Source: Posidoniimonas corsicana
Lineage (GTDB): Bacteria > Planctomycetota > Planctomycetia > Pirellulales > Lacipirellulaceae
Direction: 5' to 3'
DNA length: 64,000 nt
Assembly (NCBI RefSeq): GCF_007859765.1
Contig: NZ_SIHJ01000001.1
Coordinates: 122,667 to 186,666, forward strand
Position numbers and translations under genes: made by a program. Under the pieces are notes generated by a model, which searched no databases, was not told the DNA's origin, and was given only the letters and a program-made list of their open reading frames with translations. Positions 32,677 to 42,479 of this stretch are shown piece by piece (positions within the stretch are counted from its first letter, which is position 1; each line of letters starts with the position of its first letter).

Positions 32677-35496
32677 ATGTCTAGAGCAATTGTTTTCCCC
32701 GTTCTTCTTAGCTGCCTGGCGGCTGAAGTCGCTGCAACACAGGCGGTTGGACTTAAGCCCGAGGCCTCGAAACCGCGCATCGTCGTTACGACGGACCTCG
32801 GCGCCGACCCCGATGACGAGCAATCACTGGTGCGGCTGTTGGTTTCTGCTAACGAGTTCGACATCGAGGGATTGGTGGTCTCGACTGGCTGCTGGAAGAA
32901 GTCGCAAAGCAACACCAGGATGCTCGACAAGATCGTGGCCGCCTATGGTAAGGTGCTACCGAACTTGCAGGTTCACGCCAAGGGCTTTCCCTCGCTGGAG
33001 TATTTGAAGTCGATTTCGGTCGTGGGCCAAACCGGCTACGGCATGGATGACGTTGGCGACGGCAAAGACACCAAGGGATCCGACCTGATCATCGCCTCGG
33101 TAGACAAGGACGACACGCGGCCGGTGTGGGTGGGCTGCTGGGGCGGCGCCAACAACGTCGCGCAAGCGATTTGGAAGGTCCAGAAAACTCGCTCGGAAGC
33201 CGAACTCAAGAAGTTCCTGGCCAAGCTGCGTGTGTTCGACATTCTAGGGCAGGACGACGCTGGCGCTTGGATTGCCAAGAACTTCCCTGACGTGCTGTAC
33301 ATTCGCGCCACCGGGGTTTACGGATGGGCGCCGTCCGATGAGTATCTAGACGAACACATCCAAAGCCATGGCCCATTGGGCGCCGTATACCCGGATCGCA
33401 AATGGGCGACCGAAGGCGACACCCCAGCTTTTATGCACGTGTATCCCAATGGGTTGAACGATCCCGACAAGATTGACCAAGGTGGCTGGGGCGGTCGTTT
33501 TGGACTAACGAAGAAGACCGGCATCAAGAGCATGTCAGGGGTCAAGGGCGAGGAACGGAAATTCGACCCCTACGACATGTATGGCAACACGTCTGAAGGC
33601 GCCGGCGCGATCAAGCGTTGGAAAACCGGATACAACAACAACTTTCAGGCCCGCATGGACTGGAGCATCACTGACGAATACTCCAAAGCGAATCACCACC
33701 CGATTGCCGTTGTCAATGGCGACAAGACCCGGGATGTCCTGGAGGTTCGGGCTTCCGCCGGTTCCACGGTCAAGCTTAGCGCGGCTGGCTCGAGCGATCC
33801 CGACGACGATTCACTGAGCTATTCCTGGAAATTCTACAAGGAGCCCAGTTCCTACGACGGCAATGTTTCGATCAAAGGCGACTCTTCCGCTGAAGCAGAG
33901 GTGTCGATTCCTGCCAATGCAGCCGACCAAGACATCCACGTGATCTTGGAGTTGCACGACGACGGTTTACCGAATCTCTACGCTTACCGTCGCGTGGTGG
34001 TCAGCGTCGGCGCACTGCAGGCGAATAAGGCCGATAAGGCAGGCGTACCGCGTGCGGTGGAAGGCGAGGAAAGCGTTGGGCAGTCCTTCAACACCTGGTT
34101 GAAGAGCTACATTCCGACTAAATACGCCGATGCCAAAATTGATGATCACGGCGGATGGACTCAGGCGCATCTTTCGAACTTGATAGCAAGTTGGGCGCCC
34201 TGGAACGAGTCCGGCATGACCCTGAAGGGCGTCCACGACATCGAAGAAGGTGAAGCACTGTTCGTATCCAAGGCCAAGAACTCAGACTGGCCCGAGAGCA
34301 ATTCCGTCACCTACTGGGAAGGAGCGGGCTACTACATTTCTAGCTACCAGGCCGAGTCGATGGCGGATTGGAACGTCGAAGGCAGCACGGTCGTGCAATT
34401 TGACGGCGACCCGAAGCAGTTTGCATCCGAAGTCGCCAAGGCGTTCAGCGCGTCAAGGCAATCATCCGTTTATCGGGCGGATGCGACTCTCCTGGTATCT
34501 ACCGCGACCGCCGCACCCGAGCGGTTGCGGGTGATTATGACGTCTGATTTCCCACCCATTGGCGTCGTGAAGTCGGGCAATGTGCCCAACAATCAGAAGA
34601 GCGATCCGGACGATATGCAGTCGATGGTCCGGTTTCTCCTCTATAGCAACGAGTTCGATGTCGAAGGACTCATCGCTTCCGCGGGAACTTTCGCCATGGA
34701 AGCTCACAAGAAGAATATTCTGGACGTGATCGATCGATACGAAATGGTCTATGACAACCTGAAGAAACACGACGCCAACTATCCGACGCCGGACGCCCTG
34801 CGTGCGGTCACGTTCGAGGGCAAGGGCAACAATCACGGACTGAAGATTAAGTGGGGCCGCGGCAAGCAGCCCTACACGGATATCGTCGGCGAAGGTCTCG
34901 ACAGCGAGGCATCGCGGGCCATCATCGCCGCGGCGGACAAGCCGGATCCCCGACCGATCTGGATTGGCGTCTGGGGCGGTCCGCGCGAGGTCGCTCAGGC
35001 AATCTGGGATGTGAAAAACACACGAAGCGAAGCGGAGCTCAAGGCGTTCATCAGCAAGCTTCGCGTCTTCTTGATCGCCTATCAGGATGCCTCGCACGGG
35101 TGGCTAATGGAGGAATTTCCCGACCTGTTCATTATCGACTCGCGAAAGACCTACCAGGGAATGTTCGGCGGTCGCGATGCCCTGTCGGACCTAGCCTGGG
35201 TCAACAAGCACGTCCGTAACGACCACGGGCCGCTTGCCGAGATCTATCCGCACGAGGGCATGGGGTGCACCGGCGTGTGCGAAGGCGATTCGCCGACGTT
35301 CATGTATCTGGTCAGCGCCAATCGGGGGATCAACGACCCGGAAGACCCCACCCAGCCAAGTTGGGGCGGGCAATATCGGCGCAAGCCCAATACGAGTCAT
35401 TATGTGGATGGTCCGGGCGGTTCCAGCATTGCGAAGTGGCGAGAGCAGTATCAAAGGGAGTTTGCAGTACGAGTTGATTGGTGCCTCGGTCCGTAA
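32677..35496 (+). CDS. Secreted DUF1593 protein with two nucleoside-hydrolase-like modules
   Basis: 939 residues from the Met that starts a signal peptide; AAGGGA lies upstream. Module order: NH-like domain (about 32-331) with the Asp cluster TDLGADPDDEQS at 39-50 and GGWGGRFG; Sde182-type C-terminal beta domain (about 338-445, SAAGSSDPDDDSLSYSW); a roughly 120-residue domain of unknown type (about 469-591, FNTWLKSYIPTKY to QFDGDPKQFASEVAKAF); and a second NH-like domain (about 617-935) with SDPDDMQSMVRFLLYSNEFD. DUF1593 proteins are linked to plant polysaccharide use; Sde182 is described as cellulose-associated. The Asp cluster is like that of calcium-dependent ribohydrolases, so cleavage of a pentofuranoside is plausible but unproven. 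Confidence 0.8.
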   Translation: MSRAIVFPVLLSCLAAEVAATQAVGLKPEASKPRIVVTTDLGADPDDEQSLVRLLVSANEFDIEGLVVSTGCWKKSQSNTRMLDKIVAAYGKVLPNLQVHAKGFPSLEYLKSISVVGQTGYGMDDVGDGKDTKGSDLIIASVDKDDTRPVWVGCWGGANNVAQAIWKVQKTRSEAELKKFLAKLRVFDILGQDDAGAWIAKNFPDVLYIRATGVYGWAPSDEYLDEHIQSHGPLGAVYPDRKWATEGDTPAFMHVYPNGLNDPDKIDQGGWGGRFGLTKKTGIKSMSGVKGEERKFDPYDMYGNTSEGAGAIKRWKTGYNNNFQARMDWSITDEYSKANHHPIAVVNGDKTRDVLEVRASAGSTVKLSAAGSSDPDDDSLSYSWKFYKEPSSYDGNVSIKGDSSAEAEVSIPANAADQDIHVILELHDDGLPNLYAYRRVVVSVGALQANKADKAGVPRAVEGEESVGQSFNTWLKSYIPTKYADAKIDDHGGWTQAHLSNLIASWAPWNESGMTLKGVHDIEEGEALFVSKAKNSDWPESNSVTYWEGAGYYISSYQAESMADWNVEGSTVVQFDGDPKQFASEVAKAFSASRQSSVYRADATLLVSTATAAPERLRVIMTSDFPPIGVVKSGNVPNNQKSDPDDMQSMVRFLLYSNEFDVEGLIASAGTFAMEAHKKNILDVIDRYEMVYDNLKKHDANYPTPDALRAVTFEGKGNNHGLKIKWGRGKQPYTDIVGEGLDSEASRAIIAAADKPDPRPIWIGVWGGPREVAQAIWDVKNTRSEAELKAFISKLRVFLIAYQDASHGWLMEEFPDLFIIDSRKTYQGMFGGRDALSDLAWVNKHVRNDHGPLAEIYPHEGMGCTGVCEGDSPTFMYLVSANRGINDPEDPTQPSWGGQYRRKPNTSHYVDGPGGSSIAKWREQYQREFAVRVDWCLGP

Positions 35497-36712
35497 TTGC
35501 GCGAGACTGACCAAGCTGTAGGTCAGAATGCGCCAGGCGTATGCGTAAACTTTCTCTTGGGAACTTCATTCGGACAATCCTATGAGCAATGAATGACAGG
35601 GTTCACATTGGCTGACTTGCGCGTGGCGATCGCCATCACTGAAGTCTTGTTGCCGTTGCTAGTGCCGCCGATCCAGTCGGCGCGGAAATCGTTTCGTTGC
35701 ACGAATTGTACGATCACTCTGCGGTACTTGGGCTTGGCAACATTCTTGCATCACGAGTCCCAAGGCCGATCCCTCGGCGTTGGCTGGGGATATACCTTAG
35801 TCGGCCTCCTCGGTCGGTACCCTGGGGGTTCACACGCTAACCTCCTTCATCTACTGAACAGTCGGCATTGCACACTCTCGATGCCGGGATTTCCTACGCA
35901 GACACGATCACGGCGAGCGTTATTTGAGTAGCAGCTACATCACTCTCTTTGACTGTTCATCGAGGAACCGTGCAGGAGCCAGTCGAAGCTATCAAGGAGC
36001 TGACATGAGGGCTCTGGTCAAGTCGCGATGGCAAGTCGCACCGACTACGTAGGGCACGGCGGAGACAAGTTCGCGTTGTACAGAGCGGACCCGCATTCGC
36101 AGGAAGACGGCTTCAGTTGGTCGAACACGTATAGTTGCATATGCGCAGCTGGCTAGATATGGAGCAGATCGAAGGCGAGGGCAGCCACACGTACCTTGCT
36201 GGGAAGAAACATATTGCATCAGTCCCCATAACGGTAGAAATGACCACGAGGGCAACGAGAGCTTAAACAGCGGCGATAGCTATGATGTCGCAAGTTGGGC
36301 GGCAGTCCAGCTGCCGACGACACTCCTTGTCTAGTGCAGCACACCGCATTTCGCAATGCCCATACTTCGAGACTGTGTACGAACTATTGCGATGGGCTAT
36401 CGCACATCTATAAAGGTTTGAGGTATTACTTGCAACTCACACAAACACTGGGATTCTGTGCGACGACGCGGTCCAAGAACAGCCCTAGAGCAGTACGAGC
36501 GTTTAGCGACACTAATCGTACGAACGCTTGGCGCATTGGCGTCGGTGCTTCGAGATGCTCACATTGCCTAGGCAAGCAGATTTTCATTGGACCTACTGCG
36601 GGACAGCGATCCCTGCCGAACTGATCTTGGTGCTTGTGGCTCTCAATTTGCCCAATGCGGATCATGCGGCTTTGCACCGGAGCACTCAAAGATCACCTAA
36701 GGTAAGATAAAG
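35497..36712. other. 1.2-kb non-coding stretch upstream of the sugar operon
   Basis: Apart from the decayed DUF1559 start (35593 onward) no coding frame is convincing. The region likely holds the promoter of the isomerase-to-permease operon; an AAGGT sequence lies 10-15 nt before the first gene. No tRNA, regulator gene or repeat array was seen. Low coding density here suggests past deletions. Confidence 0.45.
35593..35800 (+). pseudogene. Decayed DUF1559 (pseudopilin-type) gene start
   Basis: MTGFTLADLRVAIAITEVLL, then LVPPIQSARKSFRCTNC and LRYLGLATFLHHESQGRS line up with the planctomycete DUF1559 start ([30 protein letters not shown]...C.NNL.QLGLALHNYHDSQGR). Several near-invariant positions are changed and the rest of the roughly 300-residue protein is absent. 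The family is highly expanded in planctomycetes, which supports the host assignment. Confidence 0.65.
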
Positions 36713-38131
36713 ATGGCAACAACGCTCGGCGTCATTTACGGGAATCGGGATTTTTTCCCCGATCATTTGATAACTGCAGCGCGGCAAGAGTGCACGGAGC
36801 TCTTCCAGCGATTCAGTATCAATATGGTCGCGTTACAGGAGTCCGACTCTAAACTTGGCGGAGTTGAGACTCATTCCGACGCCCGTAAGTGCGCAGACCT
36901 TTTCAGGAAGTATCGTGAGGCCATCGACGGCGTGTTGATCGTGTTGCCGAACTTCGGCGACGAGAAGGGCGTTGCCGACACGCTGAAATTGGCGAACTTG
37001 AACGTGCCCGTCTTGGTTCAGGCGTATCCTGACGAGCTCGACAAGCTCAGCCCGGACTTGCGGCGTGACGCGTTCTGCGGCAAGATTTCCGTTTGCAACA
37101 ATCTGTATCAAGCGGGCATCAGATACTCTCTCACCAACCAGCACACGGTGCGGCCCTCGAGCGATTCATTCCGCAAAGACCTATCGAAGTTCTTGGCAGT
37201 TTGCCGGGTTGTCAATGGCTTACGTGGAGCGAGGCTTGGTGCTGTGGGGGCTCGCCCAGGGGCGTTCAACACGGTTCGCTACAGCGAAAAACTGCTGGAG
37301 CGACATGGCGTCAGCGTAACGACCGTCGACCTGTCGGAGTTCCTCGCCCAGGTGGAGAAGATGAAGTCCGACGACGCCGAGGTGCAACGGAAGGTTGGTG
37401 AAATCACCTCCTACGCGTCGGCTCGAAACGTACCGCCAGAGCCATTGATCCAAATGGCCAAGCTGGCGTTAGTCCTCGGCCGCTGGATGGACGACAACGC
37501 TCTAGACGCCACGGCAATCCAATGCTGGACCTCGATGCAGCAGAATTTTGGCTGCAACATATGCACTGTCATGAGCATGATGAGCCAGAAATTCATGCCC
37601 AGCGCCTGCGAAGTTGACGTCACAGGCGTTCTGACCATGTACGCCATGCAGTTGGCAGGTGACTCGCCCAGCGCCCTGGTGGACTGGAACAACAATTATG
37701 CCGACGACCCTGACAAGTGCGTGCTGTTTCACTGTGGCAACTGGGCCAAATCCTTTTTGCACGACATTGAGATCTCGACGGCCCCTATCCTGGGCACGAT
37801 TGTCGGCGTCGAGAACACCTACGGCGCCCTCGCCGGGCGCACCCCAGCGGGGCCGCTGACCTACGGACGGCTAACGACCGATGACGCCGCGGGCAAGATT
37901 CGTGCCTACGTCGGGAACGGCGCATTGACCGCCGATGAATTGACGACGTTCGGCAATCGCGCCGTTGCGCGAGTGCCGAATCTGAAGGAGCTTCTTCGGC
38001 ATGTCTGTTCCCAGGGTTATGAACATCACGTGGTAATGAATCAATCTCACTCGGCGGATGCGCTCGAAGAAGCGTTCTCCAACTACATGGGCTGGGAAGT
38101 CTACCATCACGGAAGAATGATCGATGCTTAG
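36713..38131 (+). CDS. L-fucose/L-arabinose-isomerase-family sugar isomerase
   Basis: 472 residues. Aldose-ketose isomerases of this family use Mn2+ held by Glu, Asp and His. Candidate ligands here are E300 in PSACEVDVTG, D324 in LVDWNNNYADDP and H340 in VLFHCGNW. The N-terminal part (TLGVIYGNRDFFPDHLI, GVLIVLPNFGDEKGV) is the usual Rossmann-like substrate domain. The protein is shorter than FucI (about 590), as in many uncharacterised family members. It is the first gene of an eight-gene rightward operon and overlaps the transketolase N-subunit by 8 nt, so its ketose product is probably phosphorylated by the FGGY kinase and then cleaved by the transketolase. Confidence 0.8.
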   Translation: MATTLGVIYGNRDFFPDHLITAARQECTELFQRFSINMVALQESDSKLGGVETHSDARKCADLFRKYREAIDGVLIVLPNFGDEKGVADTLKLANLNVPVLVQAYPDELDKLSPDLRRDAFCGKISVCNNLYQAGIRYSLTNQHTVRPSSDSFRKDLSKFLAVCRVVNGLRGARLGAVGARPGAFNTVRYSEKLLERHGVSVTTVDLSEFLAQVEKMKSDDAEVQRKVGEITSYASARNVPPEPLIQMAKLALVLGRWMDDNALDATAIQCWTSMQQNFGCNICTVMSMMSQKFMPSACEVDVTGVLTMYAMQLAGDSPSALVDWNNNYADDPDKCVLFHCGNWAKSFLHDIEISTAPILGTIVGVENTYGALAGRTPAGPLTYGRLTTDDAAGKIRAYVGNGALTADELTTFGNRAVARVPNLKELLRHVCSQGYEHHVVMNQSHSADALEEAFSNYMGWEVYHHGRMIDA

Positions 38132-38960
38132 CGAACTATCCTTAGAATTGAAATCGTGGCAATATCGCCGGCGAATCCTTGAGATTATTAAGACTGCCGG
38201 GGCGGGGCACACGGCCGGAAGCCTTTCCTGCGTCGACATTCTCAACGTACTGTACAACTGCGTGTTGAATGTCTCCCCCGCTAACATTAACGATCCGAAC
38301 CGAGACCGCTACTTGCAGAGCAAAGGTCACTCGGTAGAAGCGTTGTTCGTCGTGCTAGCCGAACAGGGGTTCTATGATAACAATGAACTCGAGACGCTCT
38401 GTCGCTATCAGTCTCACTTTGTGGGACACCCAACCCGTAAGATCCCTGGAATCGAGCAAAACACCGGCGCATTGGGGCACGGACTGCCAATCGCCGTCGG
38501 CATGGCGAAAGCCGCACAGCTCGACGGGGCCAACTACCGCGTCTTTACCCTGCTGGGAGACGGCGAACTCGCGGAAGGATCCAATTGGGAAGCGGCAATG
38601 CTGGCCGCGCACTATCGTCTCGACAGCCTCACGGCGATAGTCGACTATAACACATTGCAGATTACTGGCCGTACGTCGGAGGTTTGCGACAATTCACCGA
38701 TCGACGAGAAGTTTACGGCCTTCGGGTGGAATGTCAAAGTCATGGACGGCCACGCCTTTGGGGAGATGCGGGAGACCTTGGCAGAAGCTCCCGTGCTCGG
38801 AAAGCCAACCGCTGTGATTGCGAAAACCCTGAAAGGCAAAGGCGTGAGTTTTATGGAAGACGCGGTCAAGTGGCACCATGGCGTACCCAACGACGATGAA
38901 TATGCAAAGGCCCTTGCCGAAATCGATTCAGCAATTACTTCGCTGGAGGTCGTGGTATGA
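38124..38960 (+). CDS. Transketolase, N-terminal (TPP-binding) subunit
   Basis: 278 residues. Transketolase split in two subunits; this one binds thiamine diphosphate and Mg. H29 in GAGHTAGSLS, SKGHS at 67-71, the GDG motif in LLGDGELAEGSNWEAAML (GDG at 145-147) and the closing Asn in IVDYN176 are all present. It starts inside the isomerase gene and ends with an ATGA overlap with the C-subunit, so expression is tightly coupled. Split transketolases occur in D-apiose (apulose-4-phosphate) and other specialised sugar pathways as well as in central metabolism. Confidence 0.92.
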   Translation: MLSELSLELKSWQYRRRILEIIKTAGAGHTAGSLSCVDILNVLYNCVLNVSPANINDPNRDRYLQSKGHSVEALFVVLAEQGFYDNNELETLCRYQSHFVGHPTRKIPGIEQNTGALGHGLPIAVGMAKAAQLDGANYRVFTLLGDGELAEGSNWEAAMLAAHYRLDSLTAIVDYNTLQITGRTSEVCDNSPIDEKFTAFGWNVKVMDGHAFGEMRETLAEAPVLGKPTAVIAKTLKGKGVSFMEDAVKWHHGVPNDDEYAKALAEIDSAITSLEVVV

Positions 38961-39964
38961 GCGCATCCGCTCCTGAACTATTCAGCCCTGCCGCGACAGA
39001 TTTGATCGAACAGCACGGATACAGCATAGGCCAACCCAACCTTGTTGCGTTTGCCGAAACGCTGCTAGAGTTGGCTCGCGCGAACTCAAACATTCTAGCA
39101 GTGACTAGCGATTCGCGTGGTTCTGGCAAGATCTCAGGCCTCGGCGTCGAACTTCCGAATCAGATTGTCGAAGTCGGCATCGCAGAGCAGAATTTAGTCG
39201 GCGTGTCGGCCGGGTTGGCGTCTTGCGGCAAAGTTGTGTACGCGGTTTCGCCAAGCTGCTTTCTAACGGCGCGGGCCCTTGAACAGATCAAGAACGACGT
39301 TTGCTATTCGGACAACCCGGTAAAACTGATCGGCATCAGCGCCGGGGTCAGCTATGGCGCCCTCGGCACGACGCACCATTCGCTGCATGACCTGTCCGCA
39401 TTGCGAGCCATCAACAACATCGACATCGTTGTGCCTGCCGACAACTTTGAGACGCAGCAAGTCATTCGTCAGGCGGCGGAGCGGACATCGCCGATCTACA
39501 TTCGATTTGGCAAGGCGCCCATGGTGACGCTGCCCCGCGTTCAACCAGGGTTTCAGATTGGCGAAGCGTCGGTCATTCGCGATGGCGGCGATGTGGCGTT
39601 CATCGCTACTGGCGAGACCGTCGTGCATTGCCTGTTGGCCGCCGATAAGTTGGTGGATCAGGGGCTGAACTGCCGAGTCATCAGCATGCACACCGTCAAA
39701 CCGCTTGACAAAGACGCGTTGTTCGAAGCAGCAGACCGCTGCCAGGCGATCGTGACGGTTGAAGAGCACATGGTCAACGGGGGCCTGGGTGAAGCGTGTG
39801 CTAGGATGCTGCTGGAGTCTGGGCGACATACTCCTTTCCGTGCGGTTGGCATTCCTGACGAGTACACGGTAACCGGCAGTCAGTCGGACATTTTTCGACA
39901 CTACGGCATCTCGATGGAAGGGCTTGTGCAAACGGCTACGCAACTTTTGGAGCGGGTTCACTAG
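38957..39964 (+). CDS. Transketolase, C-terminal subunit
   Basis: 335 residues. Carries the pyrimidine-binding half: the catalytic Glu is E77 in QIVEVGIAEQNLVGVSAGLA, and GALGTTHHSLHDLSALRAI provides the usual substrate/cofactor loop. The transketolase C-terminal domain (PLDKDALFEAADRCQAIVTV) follows. Together with the upstream subunit it should move a two-carbon unit between a ketose phosphate and an aldose phosphate. It overlaps the N-subunit by 4 nt, and the kinase follows after 26 bp. Confidence 0.92.
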   Translation: MSASAPELFSPAATDLIEQHGYSIGQPNLVAFAETLLELARANSNILAVTSDSRGSGKISGLGVELPNQIVEVGIAEQNLVGVSAGLASCGKVVYAVSPSCFLTARALEQIKNDVCYSDNPVKLIGISAGVSYGALGTTHHSLHDLSALRAINNIDIVVPADNFETQQVIRQAAERTSPIYIRFGKAPMVTLPRVQPGFQIGEASVIRDGGDVAFIATGETVVHCLLAADKLVDQGLNCRVISMHTVKPLDKDALFEAADRCQAIVTVEEHMVNGGLGEACARMLLESGRHTPFRAVGIPDEYTVTGSQSDIFRHYGISMEGLVQTATQLLERVH

Positions 39965-39990
39965 AGCTTCCCTCGAGATACGACTCCCCA

Positions 39991-41463
39991 ATGTTGCTCA
40001 GTATCGACCAAAGCACGTCCGCCACGAAGGCGATTATCTTCAGCCAGCGAGGCGAGCTGCTCGCCAAGGCTTCGCGTGCACACGAACAGATTTACCCCCA
40101 GCCAGGCTGGGTCGAACACAACGCCAACGAGATCTGGGTAAACACACTGCGTGTCATTGCCGAGTTGGCTAAAGAACAACCCCATCTCGTTGGCGAAGTG
40201 CAGTTTCTCAGTATTTCCGATCAGCGAGAAACCGCTGTCGTTTTCGATCGACTTACCGGTCAACCACTTCTCAATGCAATCGTCTGGCAATGCCGCCGCG
40301 GTGCCGAGATTTGCGAACGCTTGGCCAGCGCCGGACACGGCGACTACGTCAAACGCACGACTGGCCTAAAGCTCGACCCTTATTTCTCTGCCTCGAAGTG
40401 GAATTGGGCTATCGAGAATCTACCCCGCATCGCCGAACAATTGCAGGACGGTTCGGCAGTGGTTGGCACCGTCGACACCTACCTTATTCATCGGTTGACC
40501 CAGGGAGACGTCTTCGCAACCGACGTGACAAACGCGTCTCGCACGCTGCTGTTCGACATCCACAAAATGCAATGGGATCCCAACCTGTGCGAGCTGTTCT
40601 GCGTGCCGATGCGGGCTTTGCCAAAGGTACTCGATTCCTCAGCGGAATTTGGGCAGACAGACGCAGCCGGTGCTTGGCCCAGTAGAATCCCCATCCGCGG
40701 GGTCATGGGAGACTCCCAGGCGTCGCTTTTCGCACTAGGGTGCCACCAGGTCGGCGACGCCAAAGTGACGTTCGGCACAGGCTCGAGCCTGCTGTTGAAC
40801 ACTGGCAGCGAATGCCGAGCCGAGACCCAGGGAACAGTGATTACTCTGGCATGGTCGCATAAGGGGCAGCCGACCTACTGCCTCGAAGGAATTGTGAACT
40901 ACTCGGCCGCGACGCTGGAGTGGCTTAAGAACCAACTGCGGCTTATCGAGACGGTGGGCGAGTCGGCTGAGCTGGCTAAATCCGTCCCCGACAACGGCGG
41001 CGTCTACCTAGTGCCGGCGTTTGCCGGGTTGAGCGCACCATACTGGAAGCCGGACGCCCGCGCCGCTCTGGTGGGCATGTCGGCCCATACCACCAAAGCT
41101 CACGTCGTGCGGGCCGCATTAGAAGCGATTGCCTATCAGATTCGTGACGCACTGGACATGATGCGCCAGGAAGCTGGCGTCGCGCCGAAGCTGATCCGGG
41201 CCGATGGCGGAGGTGTAAGCAACGAATTCCTGATGCAGTTCACTGCGGACATACTGCAGGTGCCATTGCAGACCTGCGAGGTCAACGAGTCCTCTCCCCT
41301 GGGAGCTGCGTTATGCGGCGCACTGGGAGGCGGCGTGCTAGCCGACATTGACGCCGTGAGCGCGTGCGTTAAACCATCCACCACCTTTCAGCCACAGATG
41401 GAACCTGCCACGTCCGACGCGCTCTACAAGGGCTGGAAGGACGCGGTGCGCCGAGCACTGTGA
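39991..41463 (+). CDS. FGGY-family carbohydrate kinase
   Basis: 490 residues with the FGGY layout: LLSIDQSTSATKAIIF (phosphate 1), SDQRETAVVFDRLTGQPLLN, GDSQASLFALGC, TFGTGSSLLLNTG (phosphate 2), and RADGGGVSNEFLMQF (adenosine). The N-terminal half is closest in feel to glycerol kinase (QRET, GLKLDPYFSASKWNW), but the context is a pentose-like sugar operon, so a ketose such as D-apulose or xylulose is a better guess than glycerol. It sits between the transketolase and the ABC transporter. Confidence 0.88.
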   Translation: MLLSIDQSTSATKAIIFSQRGELLAKASRAHEQIYPQPGWVEHNANEIWVNTLRVIAELAKEQPHLVGEVQFLSISDQRETAVVFDRLTGQPLLNAIVWQCRRGAEICERLASAGHGDYVKRTTGLKLDPYFSASKWNWAIENLPRIAEQLQDGSAVVGTVDTYLIHRLTQGDVFATDVTNASRTLLFDIHKMQWDPNLCELFCVPMRALPKVLDSSAEFGQTDAAGAWPSRIPIRGVMGDSQASLFALGCHQVGDAKVTFGTGSSLLLNTGSECRAETQGTVITLAWSHKGQPTYCLEGIVNYSAATLEWLKNQLRLIETVGESAELAKSVPDNGGVYLVPAFAGLSAPYWKPDARAALVGMSAHTTKAHVVRAALEAIAYQIRDALDMMRQEAGVAPKLIRADGGGVSNEFLMQFTADILQVPLQTCEVNESSPLGAALCGALGGGVLADIDAVSACVKPSTTFQPQMEPATSDALYKGWKDAVRRAL

Positions 41464-41483
41464 TTCGAACTGGACAAAATAAG

Positions 41484-42479
41484 ATGCAAACGAATAGGCA
41501 GAGTTACGGGGCGTTCATCGCGTTGATCGTCGTCGCAGTCCTGGGCTGCGGTACGCCCAAGGAAAAACCCGCGGAGCCGGCCGCGCAACCGTCCTCGACC
41601 GCTGGCACTAGGGCTAAGAAGATCGCGGTCATTGTCTCAACCCAGAACAATCCGTGGTTCGTTGTCCTCGGCAACACGGCCAGCGAGCGCGCGAAGGAGT
41701 TGGGCTACGAGACCACCGTCTTGGACTCGCAGAACGATACGGCCAAGGAAGCCGACCACATCGACAACGTCATCGCCGCTGATTATGCCGCGATTCTGTT
41801 GAATCCCACGGACGCCAAGGGATCGATCGCCGCCGTTCGACGGGCCACGGAGGCTGGCATTCCCGTATTTTGCATCGACCGCGAGATCGACGCCACCGAC
41901 GCGGCCACCGCCCAGTTGATCTCGGATAATTACAGTGGCTGCACCGAGCTCGGCAGGTATTTTGTCGAGCAGGTTGGCGATACCGGCAAATACGTCGAAC
42001 TGTTAGGGCAGGTGGGCGACAATAACACCTGGAATCGATCCAAGGGATTCCACAGCGTTGTAGACCGCTACGACGGATTGGTAATGGTCGCTCAGCAGAC
42101 CGCCGAGTTCGATCGCACCAAGGCCCTAGAGGTCATGGAGACTATCCTCCAGTCGGAAGATGAAATCGACGCGGTCTTCTGTGGCAACGATGCGATGGCC
42201 ATGGGCGCCTACCAGGCGCTGCTGTCCGCCGGCAAGGCCGAAGAGGTGAAAGTCTTCGGCTACGACGGTTCAGAGGACGTGGTCAAGTCGATCCGCGACG
42301 GCAAGATCACGGCCACGGTTATGCAATATCCCAAGCTCATTGCTCGGACGGCGGCGGAATTCGCAATCGAGTATTTAGCCAACGGGAAGCGTGACTTTGA
42401 ACAAAAAATCCCAGTAAACGTCGACTTGGTAACTCAAGAGAATATTTCCGATTTCACTGGCTACGGGAAGAAAAACTAG
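41484..42479 (+). CDS. RbsB-like sugar-binding lipoprotein of an ABC importer
   Basis: 331 residues from the ATG at 41484; a GTG at 41460 overlaps the kinase stop and is an alternative start. A lipobox VLGC with Cys22 follows a hydrophobic stretch (FIALIVVAV), so the mature protein is a lipid-anchored periplasmic binding protein. The type I periplasmic-binding fold shows KIAVIVSTQNNPWFVVLGN, ILLNPTDAKGSIAAVRRA and DAVFCGNDAMAMGAYQAL, typical of the ribose/galactose/xylitol group. It delivers a pentose or similar sugar to the RbsC/RbsA-like parts downstream. Confidence 0.9.
   Translation: MQTNRQSYGAFIALIVVAVLGCGTPKEKPAEPAAQPSSTAGTRAKKIAVIVSTQNNPWFVVLGNTASERAKELGYETTVLDSQNDTAKEADHIDNVIAADYAAILLNPTDAKGSIAAVRRATEAGIPVFCIDREIDATDAATAQLISDNYSGCTELGRYFVEQVGDTGKYVELLGQVGDNNTWNRSKGFHSVVDRYDGLVMVAQQTAEFDRTKALEVMETILQSEDEIDAVFCGNDAMAMGAYQALLSAGKAEEVKVFGYDGSEDVVKSIRDGKITATVMQYPKLIARTAAEFAIEYLANGKRDFEQKIPVNVDLVTQENISDFTGYGKKN

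Noticed and set aside
36295..36624. 109-residue + frame upstream of the isomerase
   Set aside because: No family resemblance, no ribosome-binding site, and codon use unlike the neighbouring genes.
38124..41463. Sulfoquinovose transketolase pathway as the function of the split transketolase operon
   Set aside because: No sulfosugar isomerase, sulfolactaldehyde enzyme or sulfonate exporter is present; the RbsABC-type importer and FGGY kinase fit a pentose-like sugar better.
39991..41463. Calling the FGGY kinase a glycerol kinase
   Set aside because: Motifs are partly glycerol-kinase-like, but it is locked in an operon with a sugar isomerase, transketolase and sugar importer, so the substrate is left open.
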